A DNA stretch of 64,000 nt. Origin: Actinostola sp. cb2023 (Eukaryota > Cnidaria > Anthozoa > Actiniaria > Actinostolidae). Numbering within the stretch: position 1 is the first letter of the stretch; every line of letters begins with the position of its first letter. The translations under genes were made by a program, and so were the position numbers. The DNA is taken from positions 1-64,000 of the forward strand of contig JAUJYZ010001059.1 in NCBI GenBank assembly GCA_033675265.1, written 5' to 3'. Below are positions 1-10,611 of the stretch, in pieces. The notes beneath the pieces were generated by a model that did no database searches, was not told the DNA's origin, and saw nothing but the letters and a program-made list of their open reading frames with translations.

Positions 1-812
1 AAGATCACGGTACCCAAACGTAAATCGTGGACCGTGACGACGTCATTGAATTTCGTTTTGCCGTTGGATTTTCGAATGGTCTCAGGAATGAGCTCTTAGA
101 AAGACTTCAAAGGGAAATGGGATTCTGAAACATGTCTTCATAACAGTAGTCTGAAAATTAAAGAACACTTTGGTGTAAAATCTGAGCAAGAAATTGTGTT
201 TTTGAGTGGTTTTGAGCGATTCGAAAATTCACCACGTTTTGTAGCATACATATAATCTAGGAAAGGTTTGCAACTCCGGCCACCAAAATTTTTACAACCA
301 CTGTAGCTAAAAAATTATATCTCAAATTATATCTATCGGTCCCTCCCACCCTCAGTAAGTTTTAGGTGCACAGCTGATGACTGCGGATTGGCCACGGCGA
401 ACTTTTCGTCGACTTTCCCCACTTCAAAAATTATTTCTCGGCATATGGTGGACCTAAAATTTGAACAAACGCTCCATTAAAAAGATCATTTACTTGCGAA
501 TGTGTGGTGGGAAGGCGGTATTTGTTGCTTGCGTAGTTTTTTTTCTAATCATATGTATTGCTAGAAACGGGTGAAATTTTCGAATCGCTCAAAAAACCAC
601 TCAAAAACACAATTTCTTGCTCAGATTTCTACACCAAAGTGTTCTTTAATTATCAGACTACTGTTATGAAGACATCTTTGAGAATCTCATATCCTTTGAA
701 GTCTTTCTAAGAGCTCATTCCTGCATGAGACCATTCGAAAATCCAACGTAAACGGTCAACGAATATTCAATGACGTCACGGTCCACTGATTCTACGTTTG
801 GGTTACCTGTGG
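1..812. mobile_element. Palindromic (foldback) element, possibly cut by the window edge
   Basis: Positions about 8-250 reappear in reverse complement at about 560-812, including matching stretches around CCAAACGT, GACGTCA and GAGCTC. The arms differ by scattered substitutions, so the element is old. The roughly 300-bp centre is single copy and shows no open frame worth calling. It looks like a non-autonomous DNA transposon (MITE or foldback). The left border may lie outside the window. Confidence 0.7.
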
Positions 813-824
813 GAAGATTTGCTT

Positions 825-1243
825 AAAAAGTGCAACCGAAAAGTGAAATATTTTTATTGCATTTTTATATTATTATAGATTATTGAAAGAAAATAATGTT
901 ATCATAAAGAAATTTAAGTTGTTTGATGTTATTATTAGGTCATTGAGGTTCTAAACCTCTTTTAATTTTATTTTTTACACACTTTTTGTTGATCATCATT
1001 GGTAACTAGTTTCGTCTTCTTTGTTTGATGTTCTTTTCTTTTTCCAGTGTAAAAGTCAAAATACATTTAGAGGATTTGAGTGAAACAAAGTACTTTACAA
1101 CCTTGTGACGTCACACTCTGCCACATGTTTTTCTTCAATATCTTAGAAAGTAATCATTTTGCAAAAATATATTTATGATAACATTATTTCTTTCATGATC
1201 TATAATATAAAATGCAATAAAAATATTTCATTTCAGTTACACT
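825..1243. mobile_element. Second palindromic MITE, adjoining the first
   Basis: The arm at about 825-915 (reading through GTGAAATATTTTTATTGCA) is repeated inverted at about 1160-1243. The interior is AT-rich and holds no gene. It sits directly between two other palindromic elements, so 1-3568 is three inverted-repeat elements end to end. Confidence 0.65.
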
Positions 1244-3568
1244 TTAAGGTGGCGAGAACCTATTTATTGGCGCGTTGGCTACATTTTTGAGTCGCGCGGT
1301 ATACCGACAAAAAATTGACCGATTTCTGTGATTTTTTTACCCTTCTAATTAAAGAATGTTTGAATTTTAAGAAATGGGTATTCGTGTTTTTTTTTTCGGA
1401 GTAAAAATGTCGGAAATATTAACGTATTTTAAAAAGGTATCTTTCAAAAGAAATGCCCGTAACTTCGAATTTCCACGACCGATGTTTTCCTTACTTCAGC
1501 AAATAAGCCTTCAGCTATAAAGTTTTTCAATCTGGCATGTTTCATAATAATAATGACCATACAACTCATTTCACAAATGCTACTTCAATTTACTGTAAAA
1601 ATGCAATACTAACGCATTTGCCGTTCGATAGTACACAAATAGCGGAGGATTACAGCCTGACTATCTACATTCTGAAAGGCTAATGCTATCACAAGCTTAA
1701 TTGGAAAGAACCTAAGTCATCAGAAACCTACAACAAACACAGTCGGCAATAAAAGAAGCAGTATTTTACGCTGCATGCAAGGCGAAATCATATATCTTAT
1801 ATTCATTCGACTTATCGCGCAATTGTTCCTTTATCTTCCAAAATAATCTTAGCATGACAAAATACAGCACCTACGAATAACGCTTACCAATTTCCAGAAT
1901 CATAGGTTCTATTTCCGAGGAGAAATAAAGCCACCAGGTCGAGTACTTCTAGCTATCCGCATTTCGCTGCAATGAAAACCCCTTTGCTTGATAATATATT
2001 CAAGATCTCTGGTTTTATTGACACATTCCTCACGGGCAGTGCAGCCACTAGGGGATAACGTGTCTTGAACATATGAAAAGCTACCTCGTTGGAGGTAGTC
2101 TTTTTTAAATAATGAGTTGAAGTTGTTTTTTTCTCATTTCAATATTCAATATATAACGTGTTTTGCTTTATAAGACATCTAGTGTGTGTGCAACATCGAT
2201 AATGGTACTGTTTTCTCCTAATATTTATAATATAAAAGAAGTAAAACATTTCAATTATTATTTATCGTGAACTGAGGTATCGAAAATCCCATGTTATACT
2301 TGCTACTATGATAATAGTGGATGAAAAAGTATCTCAAAAGATTACACTAAACAAAATGAAATTTTAATCGACACATCCTTTACATTTTTAGCTAACCTTC
2401 GAATTCATTAATTCAATATCATTATTTGCTTGGTACACTGTCAGTGTTTTATATTACTAGGATTATGATATGATATAACTTTCTACATGAAAAGAACTAT
2501 TGTTACTGTTGCTTGTTGAAATAAAATATGATTTTTGTCAAAATTTCTGCGTTACTTGTAATTGCTCCGGTCATTAGATCGACCACGCCCTTCGCACCAG
2601 TACAAGAATGAGCGTTCTTGACCGCATGGTAGGTTAGTCCCGTCTTGGCCATTTTTTCAATCATATAAGGAGACAAGATGCTGTTCAGATTCCCTTTGAA
2701 ATGTATAAACATTATTATTTGAAAGTGCAATAGCTTTTCACATGTTCAAGACACGTTATCCCCTAGTGGCCTGCACTGCCCGTGAGGAATGTGTCAACAA
2801 AACCAGAGATCTTGAATATATTATCAAGCAAAGGGGTTTTCATTGCAGCGAAATGCGGATAGTTAGAAGTACTCGACCTGGTGGCTTTATTTCTCCTCGG
2901 AAATAGAACCTATTGATTCTGGAAATTGGTAAGCGTTATTCGTAGGTGCGGTATTTTGTCATGCTAAGATTATTTTTGGAAGATAAAGGAACAATTGCGC
3001 GTTAAGTCGAATGAATATAAGATATATGATTTCGCCTTGCATGCAGCGTAAAATACTGCTTCTTTTATTGCCGACTGTGTTTGTTGTAGGTTTCTGATGA
3101 CTTAGGTTCTTTCCAATTAAGCTTGTGATAGCATTAGCCTTTCAGAATGTAGATAGTCAGGCTGTAATCCTCCGCTATTTGTGTACTATCGAACGGCAAA
3201 TGCGTTAGTATTGCATTTTTACAGTAAATTGAAGTAGCATTTGTGAAATGAGTTTGTATGGTCATTATTATTATGAAACATGCCAGATTGAAAACTTTAT
3301 AGCTGAAGGCTTATTTGCTGAAGTAAGGAAAACATCGGTCGTGGAAATTCGAAGTTACGGGTATTTCTTTTGAAAGATATCTTTTTAAAATACGTCAATA
3401 TTTCCGACACTTTTACTCCGAAAAAAACACGAATACCCATTTCTTAAAATTCAAACATTCTTTAATTAGAAGGGTAAAAATCACAGAAATCGGTCAATTT
3501 TTTGTCGGTATACCGCGCGACTCAAAAATGTAGCCAACGCGCCAATAAATAGGTTCTCGCCACCTTAA
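1244..3568. mobile_element. Long-arm inverted-repeat transposon flanked by TTAA
   Basis: Two arms of about 830 bp (1248-2080 and 2731-3564) are near-perfect reverse complements. They begin GGTGGCGAGAACC and end GGTTCTCGCCACC. Both outer borders carry TTAA (1244-1247 and 3565-3568), the duplication signature of piggyBac-type elements. A non-palindromic centre of about 650 bp holds one 75-codon reading frame. No recognisable transposase is present, so the copy is presumably mobilised in trans. The borders are exact if TTAA is the target duplication. Confidence 0.8.
2503..2730 (-). CDS. Short unrecognised ORF in the loop of the TTAA element
   Basis: A 75-codon frame lies in the only non-palindromic part of the 2.3-kb foldback element and stops just short of the right arm. 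It is moderately hydrophobic at the N terminus and contains KTGLTYHAV and GAKGVVDLMTG. I do not recognise it. It could be the remnant of a transposase exon or chance; there is no splice or promoter evidence. Confidence 0.2.
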   Translation of the reverse strand: MHFQIIMFIHFKGNLNSILSPYMIEKMAKTGLTYHAVKNAHSCTGAKGVVDLMTGAITSNAEILTKIIFYFNKQQ

Positions 3569-3597
3569 AAGTCCCAAAAACATTTACTCGAGTATTC

Positions 3598-3867
3598 GTG
3601 GATTTGGATGAGAGAATGAGGTATACATTGCACGAAATTCAACGACAACGTTTCATAGAAGACTATAAAAACCATGCAGGACGTCCTTGCAATGCAATAA
3701 CAGTGCCGCCACCTTTAGTTGTTGTCAATGAGCTCATCAGATCTCGTCAAAGGCTTAAAAAAGCAGACTTTTTGGATGGAAAGACTAAAATAAAAGGTTT
3801 CTCGATGACTTTATATGTAAAGCCTCAGAGAACAATAGATGATTTGCTTCGATGTTTACAGCCGTAG
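3598..3867 (+). CDS. Possible exon or short ORF abutting the TTAA element
   Basis: The frame is open from inside the right end of the TTAA element to the stop at 3865-3867, giving about 90 codons. The residues are charged and mixed in a protein-like way (GRPCNAITVPPPLVVVNEL, then RSRQRLKKADFLDGKTKIKG). No ATG precedes the dense region; 3598 is a GTG. If real it would be a 3' exon or the tail of a transposon protein. I do not recognise the family. Confidence 0.2.
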   Translation: MDLDERMRYTLHEIQRQRFIEDYKNHAGRPCNAITVPPPLVVVNELIRSRQRLKKADFLDGKTKIKGFSMTLYVKPQRTIDDLLRCLQP

Positions 3868-4116
3868 CAGAAGATAATCAGGTAATATTGACTTTATATT
3901 GTCATGATGTCATGTCTGAGTTATTAAGCTGACTCGCTACGCTACGTACTTTTTTTCAGTTTCACCGGCTCACTATACATACTCATATATAACACAGGTC
4001 GCTCTTGACCAAAGAGGCCTCTAGAGAGTGAAGAATTACAATTATCACATATTGTACAGTAGAGTTCGCTTCGCAAAAGATCTGTATCGCATCGTTTCGC
4101 AAAATATCATAAGCAG

Positions 4117-4285
4117 TCGATTATTCGCTATTGAAAATTTATATGTGGCGAAATTTGGCTGTTACTCGTTTTGTCATTAGTTCATTACTCGCTATTGAAA
4201 ATTTCTATCACGGTGGCGAAATTTGGCTGTTACTCGTTTTCTCGTTACTCTGTTACTCGTTACTCATTACTCCGTTACTCGTTTT
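4117..4285. repeat. Short tandem repeats with TTACTCG motifs
   Basis: A unit of about 62 bp containing CTATTGAAAATTT and GGCGAAATTTGGCTGTTACTCG occurs twice. It degrades into several TTACTCGT or TTACTC units before 4285. Non-coding. Confidence 0.6.
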
Positions 4286-4296
4286 TAGTAACACCC

Positions 4297-4550
4297 AGAT
4301 TAACACTACAGTAAATGTCACGTGTCTCATTCTATATTCGTTTTGCACGCGTGGAATTTTAATAATTTTCAAAAGCATAAATCACCTCAGTGTGAGAAAA
4401 TAATTTTAACAATGCCCGTTTTCACAGGCAAAGGGTGATTTATGCTTTTGAAGTTAAAATTCCATGTATGCAAAACGAATATATGATGAGACACGTGACA
4501 TTTACTCTAGTGTTAATCTCTTTTTAGGTGGACAACGTTAATGACATTGA
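4297..4550. mobile_element. Palindromic MITE, copy 1 (left end truncated)
   Basis: The arm at about 4301-4400 (around GTAAATGTCACGTGTCTCAT and GCATAAATCACCT) is repeated inverted at about 4422-4530. A second, more complete copy lies at 8332-8618. Only the right end here extends into CTGGACAACG-like sequence, so the left terminus has been lost. Confidence 0.75.
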
Positions 4551-4662
4551 CTGTATGCATCGAGTATAAATCGTAATTATTAGTTTTCACATAGAAATAT
4601 AGATTTTCACCAAACACGGTAGCATTTTCTAAATGACACACTACGTACATTTGCATAGCTCA

Positions 4663-6085
4663 CCTTGAAGTTTGCGTTCTTGTTCTTCTTGTAATTCGCC
4701 GATAAAAAAATCGATATGATCGTCGAGTTGTGATCTGTAACAGCAGCATATGGTTTTATAACGACACTAGCTACTCACGAGTATACCGGTACATTCCAGA
4801 GTATTCGAAGCCCGATGGCTTCGGGCTCGGATGGCTTCGGGCGCCGATAGCTTCGGGCTCCGTACCGCGGCATGACGTCACCTCTCAGGGGATTTGCACC
4901 GGTGGTACCGGTACGCCCGTGTCCCAGAACTGTCATTTCATATCTACTCGAGTTACATAGTTATTTTGGGAAGAGTATATAGTACTAAAAGCAAGACACC
5001 AACTTGCCGAGTTACTTTATTACTTTGTTTGTCAGCGAAAAATGTCGTTTTAAAAAATATAGCCGTGGAATAACACAGATTATAAAAACATCATTCGATG
5101 CTAAAAATAGATGGTAAACAAAAGGTATATTTTAGAACAATGGGCTCCAATGGCTTCGGGCTCCGATGGCTTCGGGCTCCAATGGCTTCGGGCCCCGACG
5201 GCTTCGGGCCCCGACGGCTTCGGGCGCCGATTTGCTTCGGGCTCCAATGGCTTCGGGCTCCGATCGCTTCGGGCGCCGATGGCTTCGGGCTCCGATGACT
5301 TCGGGCTCCGTACCGGCATGACGTCACCTCTCAGGGGATTTGCACTGGTAGTGCCGGTACGCCCGTGTCCCAGAACTCCTTGAAGTTTGCGTTCTTGTTC
5401 TTCTTGTAATTCGCCGATAAAAAAATCGATATGATCGTCGAGTTGTGGTGATCTGTAACAGCAGCATATGGTTTTATAACGACACTAGCTACTCACGAGT
5501 ATACCGGTACATTCCAGAGTATTCGAAGCCCGATGGCTTCGGGCTCGGATGGCTTCGGGCGCCGATAGCTTCGGGCTCCGTACCGCGGCATGACGTCACC
5601 TCTCAGGGGATTTGCACCGGTGGTACCGGTACGCCCGTGTCCCAGAACTGTCATTTCATATCTACTCGAGTTACATAGTTATTTTGGGAAGAGTATATAG
5701 TACTAAAAGCAAGACACCAACTTGCCGAGTTACTTTATTACTTTGTTTGTCAGCGAAAAATGTCGTTTTAAAAATATAGCCGTGGAATAACACAGATTAT
5801 AAAAACATCATTCGATGCTAAAAATAGATGGTAAACAAAAGGTATATTTTAGAACAATGGGCTCCAATGGCTTCGGGCTCCGATGGCTTCGGGCTCCAAT
5901 GGCTTCGGGCCCCGACGGCTTCGGGCGCCGATTTGCTTCGGGCTCCAATGGCTTCGGGCGCCGATCGCTTCGGGCGCCGATGGCTTCGGGCTCCGATGAC
6001 TTCGGGCTCCGTACCGGCATGACGTCACCTCTCAGGGGATTTGCACTGGTAGTACCGGTACGCCCGTGTCCCAGAACTGTCATTT
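4663..6085. repeat. Tandem duplication with a 715-bp period
   Basis: Unit 1 (4663-5377) and unit 2 (5378 to about 6085) are nearly identical over their whole length. They differ mainly in the number of internal 16-bp repeats. Each unit contains a stretch starting CCTTGAAGTTTGCG, two blocks of CTTCGGG minisatellite, and a GACGTCACCTCTCAGGGG block. A dispersed third version spans about 8729-9660, interrupted by a MITE at 9053-9352. No coding function is evident. Confidence 0.85.
5141..5312. repeat. 16-bp minisatellite, unit GGCTTCGGGCTCCGAT
   Basis: About ten units with a strict 16-bp period alternate between CTCC, CCCC and CGCC variants. Further blocks lie at about 4807-4862, 5524-5582, 5857-6012, 8879-8914 and 9547-9645. 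Because 16 is not a multiple of three, every frame encodes the same 16-residue peptide repeat, which produces spurious ORFs on both strands. Confidence 0.9.
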
Positions 6086-6879
6086 CATATCTACTCGAAT
6101 TACATAGTTATTTTTGGAGTAGTTACTTTTTAAAGTAAGATATATATATATATATACTCAATCTGCAGACAGTACTGTTTCACTCTTTGTGAGCTCATCA
6201 GTGCAGAACAGAGGTTTCAGACTGAACCTTAGCTGTGAAGCAAGCAAGCTTGCAACAAGGCAGTTTAAAAGGTTCACTGTACCATGCCAAAGTGCTCAAA
6301 CTACAGAGTAGTGGGCAAGCATTAATGCAAACAGCAATGGTACAATCCGAAGAAGAGTGCTCAACAAAACCAAAGTTAAGGAGCTATAATACATATATTA
6401 TATATGAGGCATTTCAACACGAAAGGGGGGCTATCCATTTTCAATACTAAGGATATTTTGAAAAATCGATGTGCATCAAAAGGGTCTCAGTCAAGAAGGA
6501 TCCTTTTGTGTTAACAGGCCTCAATTGAGGTAACGTTGCTATCAGCATGAACTATACTGTACTTGCCGCAATGGACGGCTGATATGCGCGTCTTATATTC
6601 AATGGCAGTGTTGTGGCTCGGTCTGAATGATGCGTTTTTAGCCATTGTCAAAATCGAAGAAAGATCACTACAAAAGATAATAAATTAAGCCTAGATCACT
6701 TTTTACTCTGTGTTTTCATTCTTTGTCTGACCTCGAAAAACAGAACACAGATTTTTTATGTTTTTTTGCACAGCTGACAGTAAAACTAAGCAGTTTGCTC
6801 AGAGTTGTGTTAGTTCAGTCGAGGGTGCACTGTTGCTTGCAAACCTATTTTTCAGATAGTGGTATAAACAAATAATAGC
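6086..6879. other. Intergenic, no gene seen
   Basis: Contains a short (TA)n tract at about 6140-6155 and otherwise unremarkable AT-rich sequence. A 71-codon frame at 6235-6450 has no supporting features. Confidence 0.5.
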
Positions 6880-7008
6880 ATGGTTTGTACGTGATATTTG
6901 GGATAAATACCACTCGTGATATTTCAAAATTGTCCCAAATTTTACTATTTCACAATTTTGAAATAGTACTCGTGGTATTTATCCCAACATATATCACTAC
7001 AAACCATA
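6880..7008. mobile_element. Small hairpin MITE
   Basis: ATGGTTTGTA at the left is mirrored by the final CAAACCAT. The arms through GGGATAAATACCAC and GTGGTATTTATCCC form a near-perfect stem. Total size is about 130 bp. Confidence 0.7.
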
Positions 7009-7027
7009 ATATTACCTATACTAATGC

Positions 7028-7212
7028 TCCAGTTTCGCGTTGTCTAGAGATGACCGCTGTCCTTGAAAAAAGACACATTTACTACAGGGTTAGCCTCGAT
7101 TCAGAGAACAGTCCGATTTGTGAATAATTCACACTGACTCGAGGCTAACTCTGTACAAATGCGTCTGATGTACAGCGGTTTTACAACGGGGCTGTGAACG
7201 CGAAAAGGGACA
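7028..7212. mobile_element. MITE with CAGTTTCGCG termini, copy 1
   Basis: The left arm reads CTCCAGTTTCGCG to GGGTTAGCCTCGA. The right arm reads TCGAGGCTAACTCTG to GTGAACGCGAAA, inverted. A second copy lies at 17234-17488. Confidence 0.75.
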
Positions 7213-7506
7213 ATTGAAATCCAAATGTTTCTGACTATGTTCTGATCAAAGCACACATTGTGAAATTAATTAATATATTTTATTATTTCATGCAATAAAT
7301 AACACAACTATTTCAACTATTCATCTTAACTTTCTACGAAACACTTATCTATCCAAGCCGGTCTTTAACTGTGGATTTTGCTTTTGTTGTGGTCTTGTCC
7401 ATTATCCACTTTCAGGTCATTGCTTTATTAGGTTCAAAACTATTTTGATGTTCTTATTCAATTGTTATGGGCTTGGTTGCTGTGCCACACTGTCTGCAGT
7501 AAAACG

Positions 7507-7719
7507 TTAACGAAGTTTGCTGCACCTTTTCTTGCAATGTTGGAGTTCAGTCAAACAGATATCACATTTTGATTTATTTGGACACTTCAGAATACAATTC
7601 ACGAACTTATCATTACAGATCGTTGTACATTTTTGCTTGGCGTCATTTAGGTACATGCTGTGTGTATAGGAGATGACGTGGACTACCAATAATGTAAACA
7701 GCAAATATTTCAGGTTCAT
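7507..7719 (-). CDS. Small secreted cysteine-rich peptide (hypothetical)
   Basis: A 70-residue single-exon frame starts with ATG at 7719. Residues 1-21 form a clear signal peptide: a lysine near the start, a hydrophobic core LLFTLLVVHVI, and a small residue before a likely cleavage near THS-MY. The mature part of about 49 residues is basic and carries eight cysteines at 31, 35, 42, 46, 52, 55, 62 and 66. Their spacing is C-x3-C-x6-C-x3-C-x5-C-x2-C-x6-C-x3-C. Paired CxxxC spacing is typical of disulphide-linked helical hairpins in secreted defence, signalling or venom-like peptides, but I cannot assign a family. The bases just before the ATG (pyrimidine-rich, then CAACAG) resemble a splice acceptor, so a 5' non-coding exon is possible. 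A minus-strand AATAAA lies at 7279-7284, about 220 bp past the stop. Confidence 0.6.
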   Translation of the reverse strand: MNLKYLLFTLLVVHVISYTHSMYLNDAKQKCTTICNDKFVNCILKCPNKSKCDICLTELQHCKKRCSKLR

Positions 7720-7904
7720 CTGTTGATAAAAGTGGAAACTGAACTGAATTAGTTAATAATACTGAATAATAATAATACTTTATTCATTAATTAATACATC
7801 AATATCACTACAATGAAAGGAGATATCAGAGGTTAACCCTATCGAGGATATCTCCCAACAAAAAAGATAAACAAATAAATATAATAAAATACATAAAATT
7901 GTAT

Positions 7905-8064
7905 ACACCTAATTTCAAAAACGTTGTCCAATAAAATCAAAAAAGCCAAATAGAATTTCATTAAAAGACAAAAGAAGTGCACTCAAGCTGAACTGTTTCT
8001 TTTGTCTTTTTGAATGAATTCGTATTTGGCAGTTTGGACAACGTTTTTGAAATTAGGTGTATAT
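7905..8064. mobile_element. MITE with TACACCTAATTTCAAAAACG termini
   Basis: The two ends are perfect inverted repeats of about 28 bp (ACACCTAATTTCAAAAACG and GGACAACGTTTTTGAAATT). They are flanked by TA, as for Tc1/mariner-type elements. The same terminal motif ends the larger elements at 9053-9352, 18117-18414 and 43637-43912. Confidence 0.8.
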
Positions 8065-8331
8065 ATATCATATATAAATAAAAATACTATTAAAATATAT
8101 TTTATTAAAATATATTTTATTTCAAAATATATATAGTTCAGTAAAACCTATCAGGCTTTTAGGCCGCAAACGCTTTCAGATCGAGTACTCTCAGCTAGAC
8201 ACACTGTTATAGACTATAACCGCTAGGTTGCCAGTAAAATGACGGCAAGCTTTGTTTTGTAATTCAAATCATTTTCCATGCTCGCCTAGTTTGATCTAGT
8301 TACTAATGGCACTAAAGTTACCATACGTATA

Positions 8332-8618
8332 GTCAATGTCATTAACGTTGTCCAGCTAAAAAGAGATAACACTAACAGTAAATGTCACGTGTCTCATTCT
8401 ATATTCGTTTTCAGTGCACCTGTGGAATTTTAATAATTTCAAAAGCATAAATCACCTCGTGTGAGAAAATAATTTTAACAATGCCCGTTTTCACAGGCAG
8501 AGGTGATTTATGCTTTTGAAGTTAAAATTCCACGCGTGCAAAACGAATATATGATGAGACACGTGACATTTACTCTAGTGTTAATCTCTTTTTAGCTGGA
8601 CAACGTTAATGACATTGA
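8332..8618. mobile_element. Palindromic MITE, copy 2 (complete)
   Basis: Left end TCAATGTCATTAACGTTGTC is mirrored by ACAACGTTAATGACATTGA at the right. The arms include GTAAATGTCACGTGTCTCAT and its inverse. This is the complete relative of the truncated copy at 4297-4550. Confidence 0.8.
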
Positions 8619-9052
8619 CTGTATGCATCGAGTATAAATCGTAATTATTAGTTTTCACATAGAAATATAGATTCTCACCAAACACGGTAACATTTTTAAA
8701 ATGACACACTACGTACATTTGCATAGTCCACCTTGAAGTTTGCGTTCTTGTTCTTCTTGTAATTCGCCGATAAAAAATCGATATGATCGTCGAGTTGTGA
8801 TCTGTAACAGCAGCATATGGTTTTATAACGGACACTAGCTACCTACGAGTATACCGGTACATGCCAGAGTATTCGAAGCCCGATGGCTTCGGGCGCCGAT
8901 GGCTTCGGGCGCCGTACCGGCATGACGTCACCTCTCAGGGGATTTGCACCAGTGATACCGGTACGCTCGTGTCCCAGAACTGTCATTTCATATCTACCGG
9001 AGTTACATAGTTATTTTTGGAGTAGTTACTTTTTAAAGTAAGAGATATATAT

Positions 9053-9352
9053 CATATACACCTATTTCAAATAACGTTGTCGCGTTCAAAGCAACAAGCG
9101 TCAAGCCAAGACCGACGTGAATGCTGGTTATGTGCTGGCAAATTATTCAAATCAGACCTATTTTCTATGGAACGAATTGTGATACGCAACAAGCACGTGG
9201 AAATGTTCACATTTTGTAATTAGTCCTTATAGAAACAATTGTGATTTTTTTAAATAATTGCCAACACAAAACCAGCATTCACTTCGGTACGTCTTGGCTT
9301 GACGCTTTGAACGCGACAACGTTATTGGAAATAGGTGTATATATAGGAAGAG
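9053..9352. mobile_element. MITE (ACACCTA-ended family) inserted in the third minisatellite unit
   Basis: Ends ATACACCTATTTCAAATAACG and GTTATTGGAAATAGGTGTAT are inverted. Longer inner arms around CAAGCGTCAAGCCAAGACC are also inverted. A close relative is at 43637-43912. It interrupts the dispersed third copy of the 715-bp unit, so it inserted after that duplication. Confidence 0.8.
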
Positions 9353-9861
9353 TATACAGTACTAAAAGCAAGACACCAATTAATTACTTGCCGAGTTACT
9401 TTATTACTTTGTTTGTCAGCGAAAAATATCGTTTTAAAAATATAGCCGTGGCATAACACAGATTCTTAGGCCGGTACAATAAAAACATCATTGGATACTA
9501 AAAATAGATTGTCAACAAAAGGTATATTTTAGAACAATAGGATCCAATGGCTTCGGGCTCCGATGGCTTCGGGCTCCAATGGCTTCGGGCGCCGATGGCT
9601 TCGGGCTTCGATGGCTTCGGGCTCCGATGGCTTCGGGCTCCGTACCGGCATGACGTCACCTCTCACCTCTCAGTGATTGTGCTGATATCGTTAATCAGTG
9701 ACTGCATGGACAATATCTTTCTTCTGTTCGATTGACCCTAAAAGGTACGGACTCGTGTTACGTAACTGACTTTTGTGTCGGAACCCTAAAAGGTACACAC
9801 AGGAAATATTTTCAACCCTAAAAGGGCCGCCGATCACCCCTACCACTTGGACAAAGGGAGT

Positions 9862-9862
<1 letters not shown>

Positions 9863-9893
<31 letters not shown>
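9863..9893 (+). repeat. Uninterrupted poly-C tract of 31 bases
   Basis: A 31-base run of C followed by GGG. It follows three spaced copies of ACCCTAAAAGG at about 9735-9830. Homopolymer C of this length is rare, prone to length error in assemblies, and could form i-motif or G-quadruplex structures. Confidence 0.85.
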
Positions 9894-9895
<2 letters not shown>

Positions 9896-10046
9896 GCAAA
9901 GAACATACCGGCCAACGGCACCAAGATCGGCGTATCTGAAGAGGTTCATTAAGAAATCTTGAACTCTTTATGAAACGTATGACGATGGAAGGCCTTATTT
10001 TTCCTCAACCCCAAGTCCTCAACTCCTAACCAAGAAACATACGAAT

Positions 10047-10610
10047 TTAAAGGGGCACTAGTACGTAAATCGTTCAAAGTTTGATTTAGCTGAAACTTCA
10101 CTTAAATAATCTCAAAGACCCATACAATCACTGGTTATTTTTTCTCTCAAAAATTCCAATGGAAAGTAATATATTTTTATGAATCTTTAGAGGTGCCAGT
10201 GACGTCACTGACTCAACCCAAACAATCACCACGGCTTCGCTCCATACATTTCTTCATGTTTATGTCTTGAACTATTTTATTTCTATGAAGCTAAACGTTT
10301 GTATGAAGGAGTTTTCTTACCTTGTATGTGCTTAGGATTGATTGTTTGACTAGTTTTCTTCAGTGCAGAGCTGTTATCTAAACAAACCGTTCAGATATTT
10401 TGATCACAAAATACAAAGAAATGTATGGAGCTGAGTTTGGGTTGAGTCAGTGACGTCACTGGCACCTCTAAAGATTCATAAAAATGTATTACTTCCCATT
10501 GGAATTTTTGAGAGAAAAAATAACCAGTGATTGTATGGGTCTTTGAGATTATTTAAGTGAAGTTTCAGCTAAATCAAATTTTGAACGATTACGTGCTAGT
10601 CCCCCTTTAA
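10047..10610. mobile_element. TTAA-flanked palindromic MITE
   Basis: TTAA lies at both ends (10047-10050 and 10607-10610). Arms of about 170 bp are inverted copies, through CAATCACTGGTTATTTTTTC and AGGTGCCAGTGACGTCACTG. It has the same TTAA signature as the elements at 1244-3568 and 26018-26494. The Penelope-like remnant begins just beyond it. Confidence 0.8.
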
Positions 10611-10611
10611 C

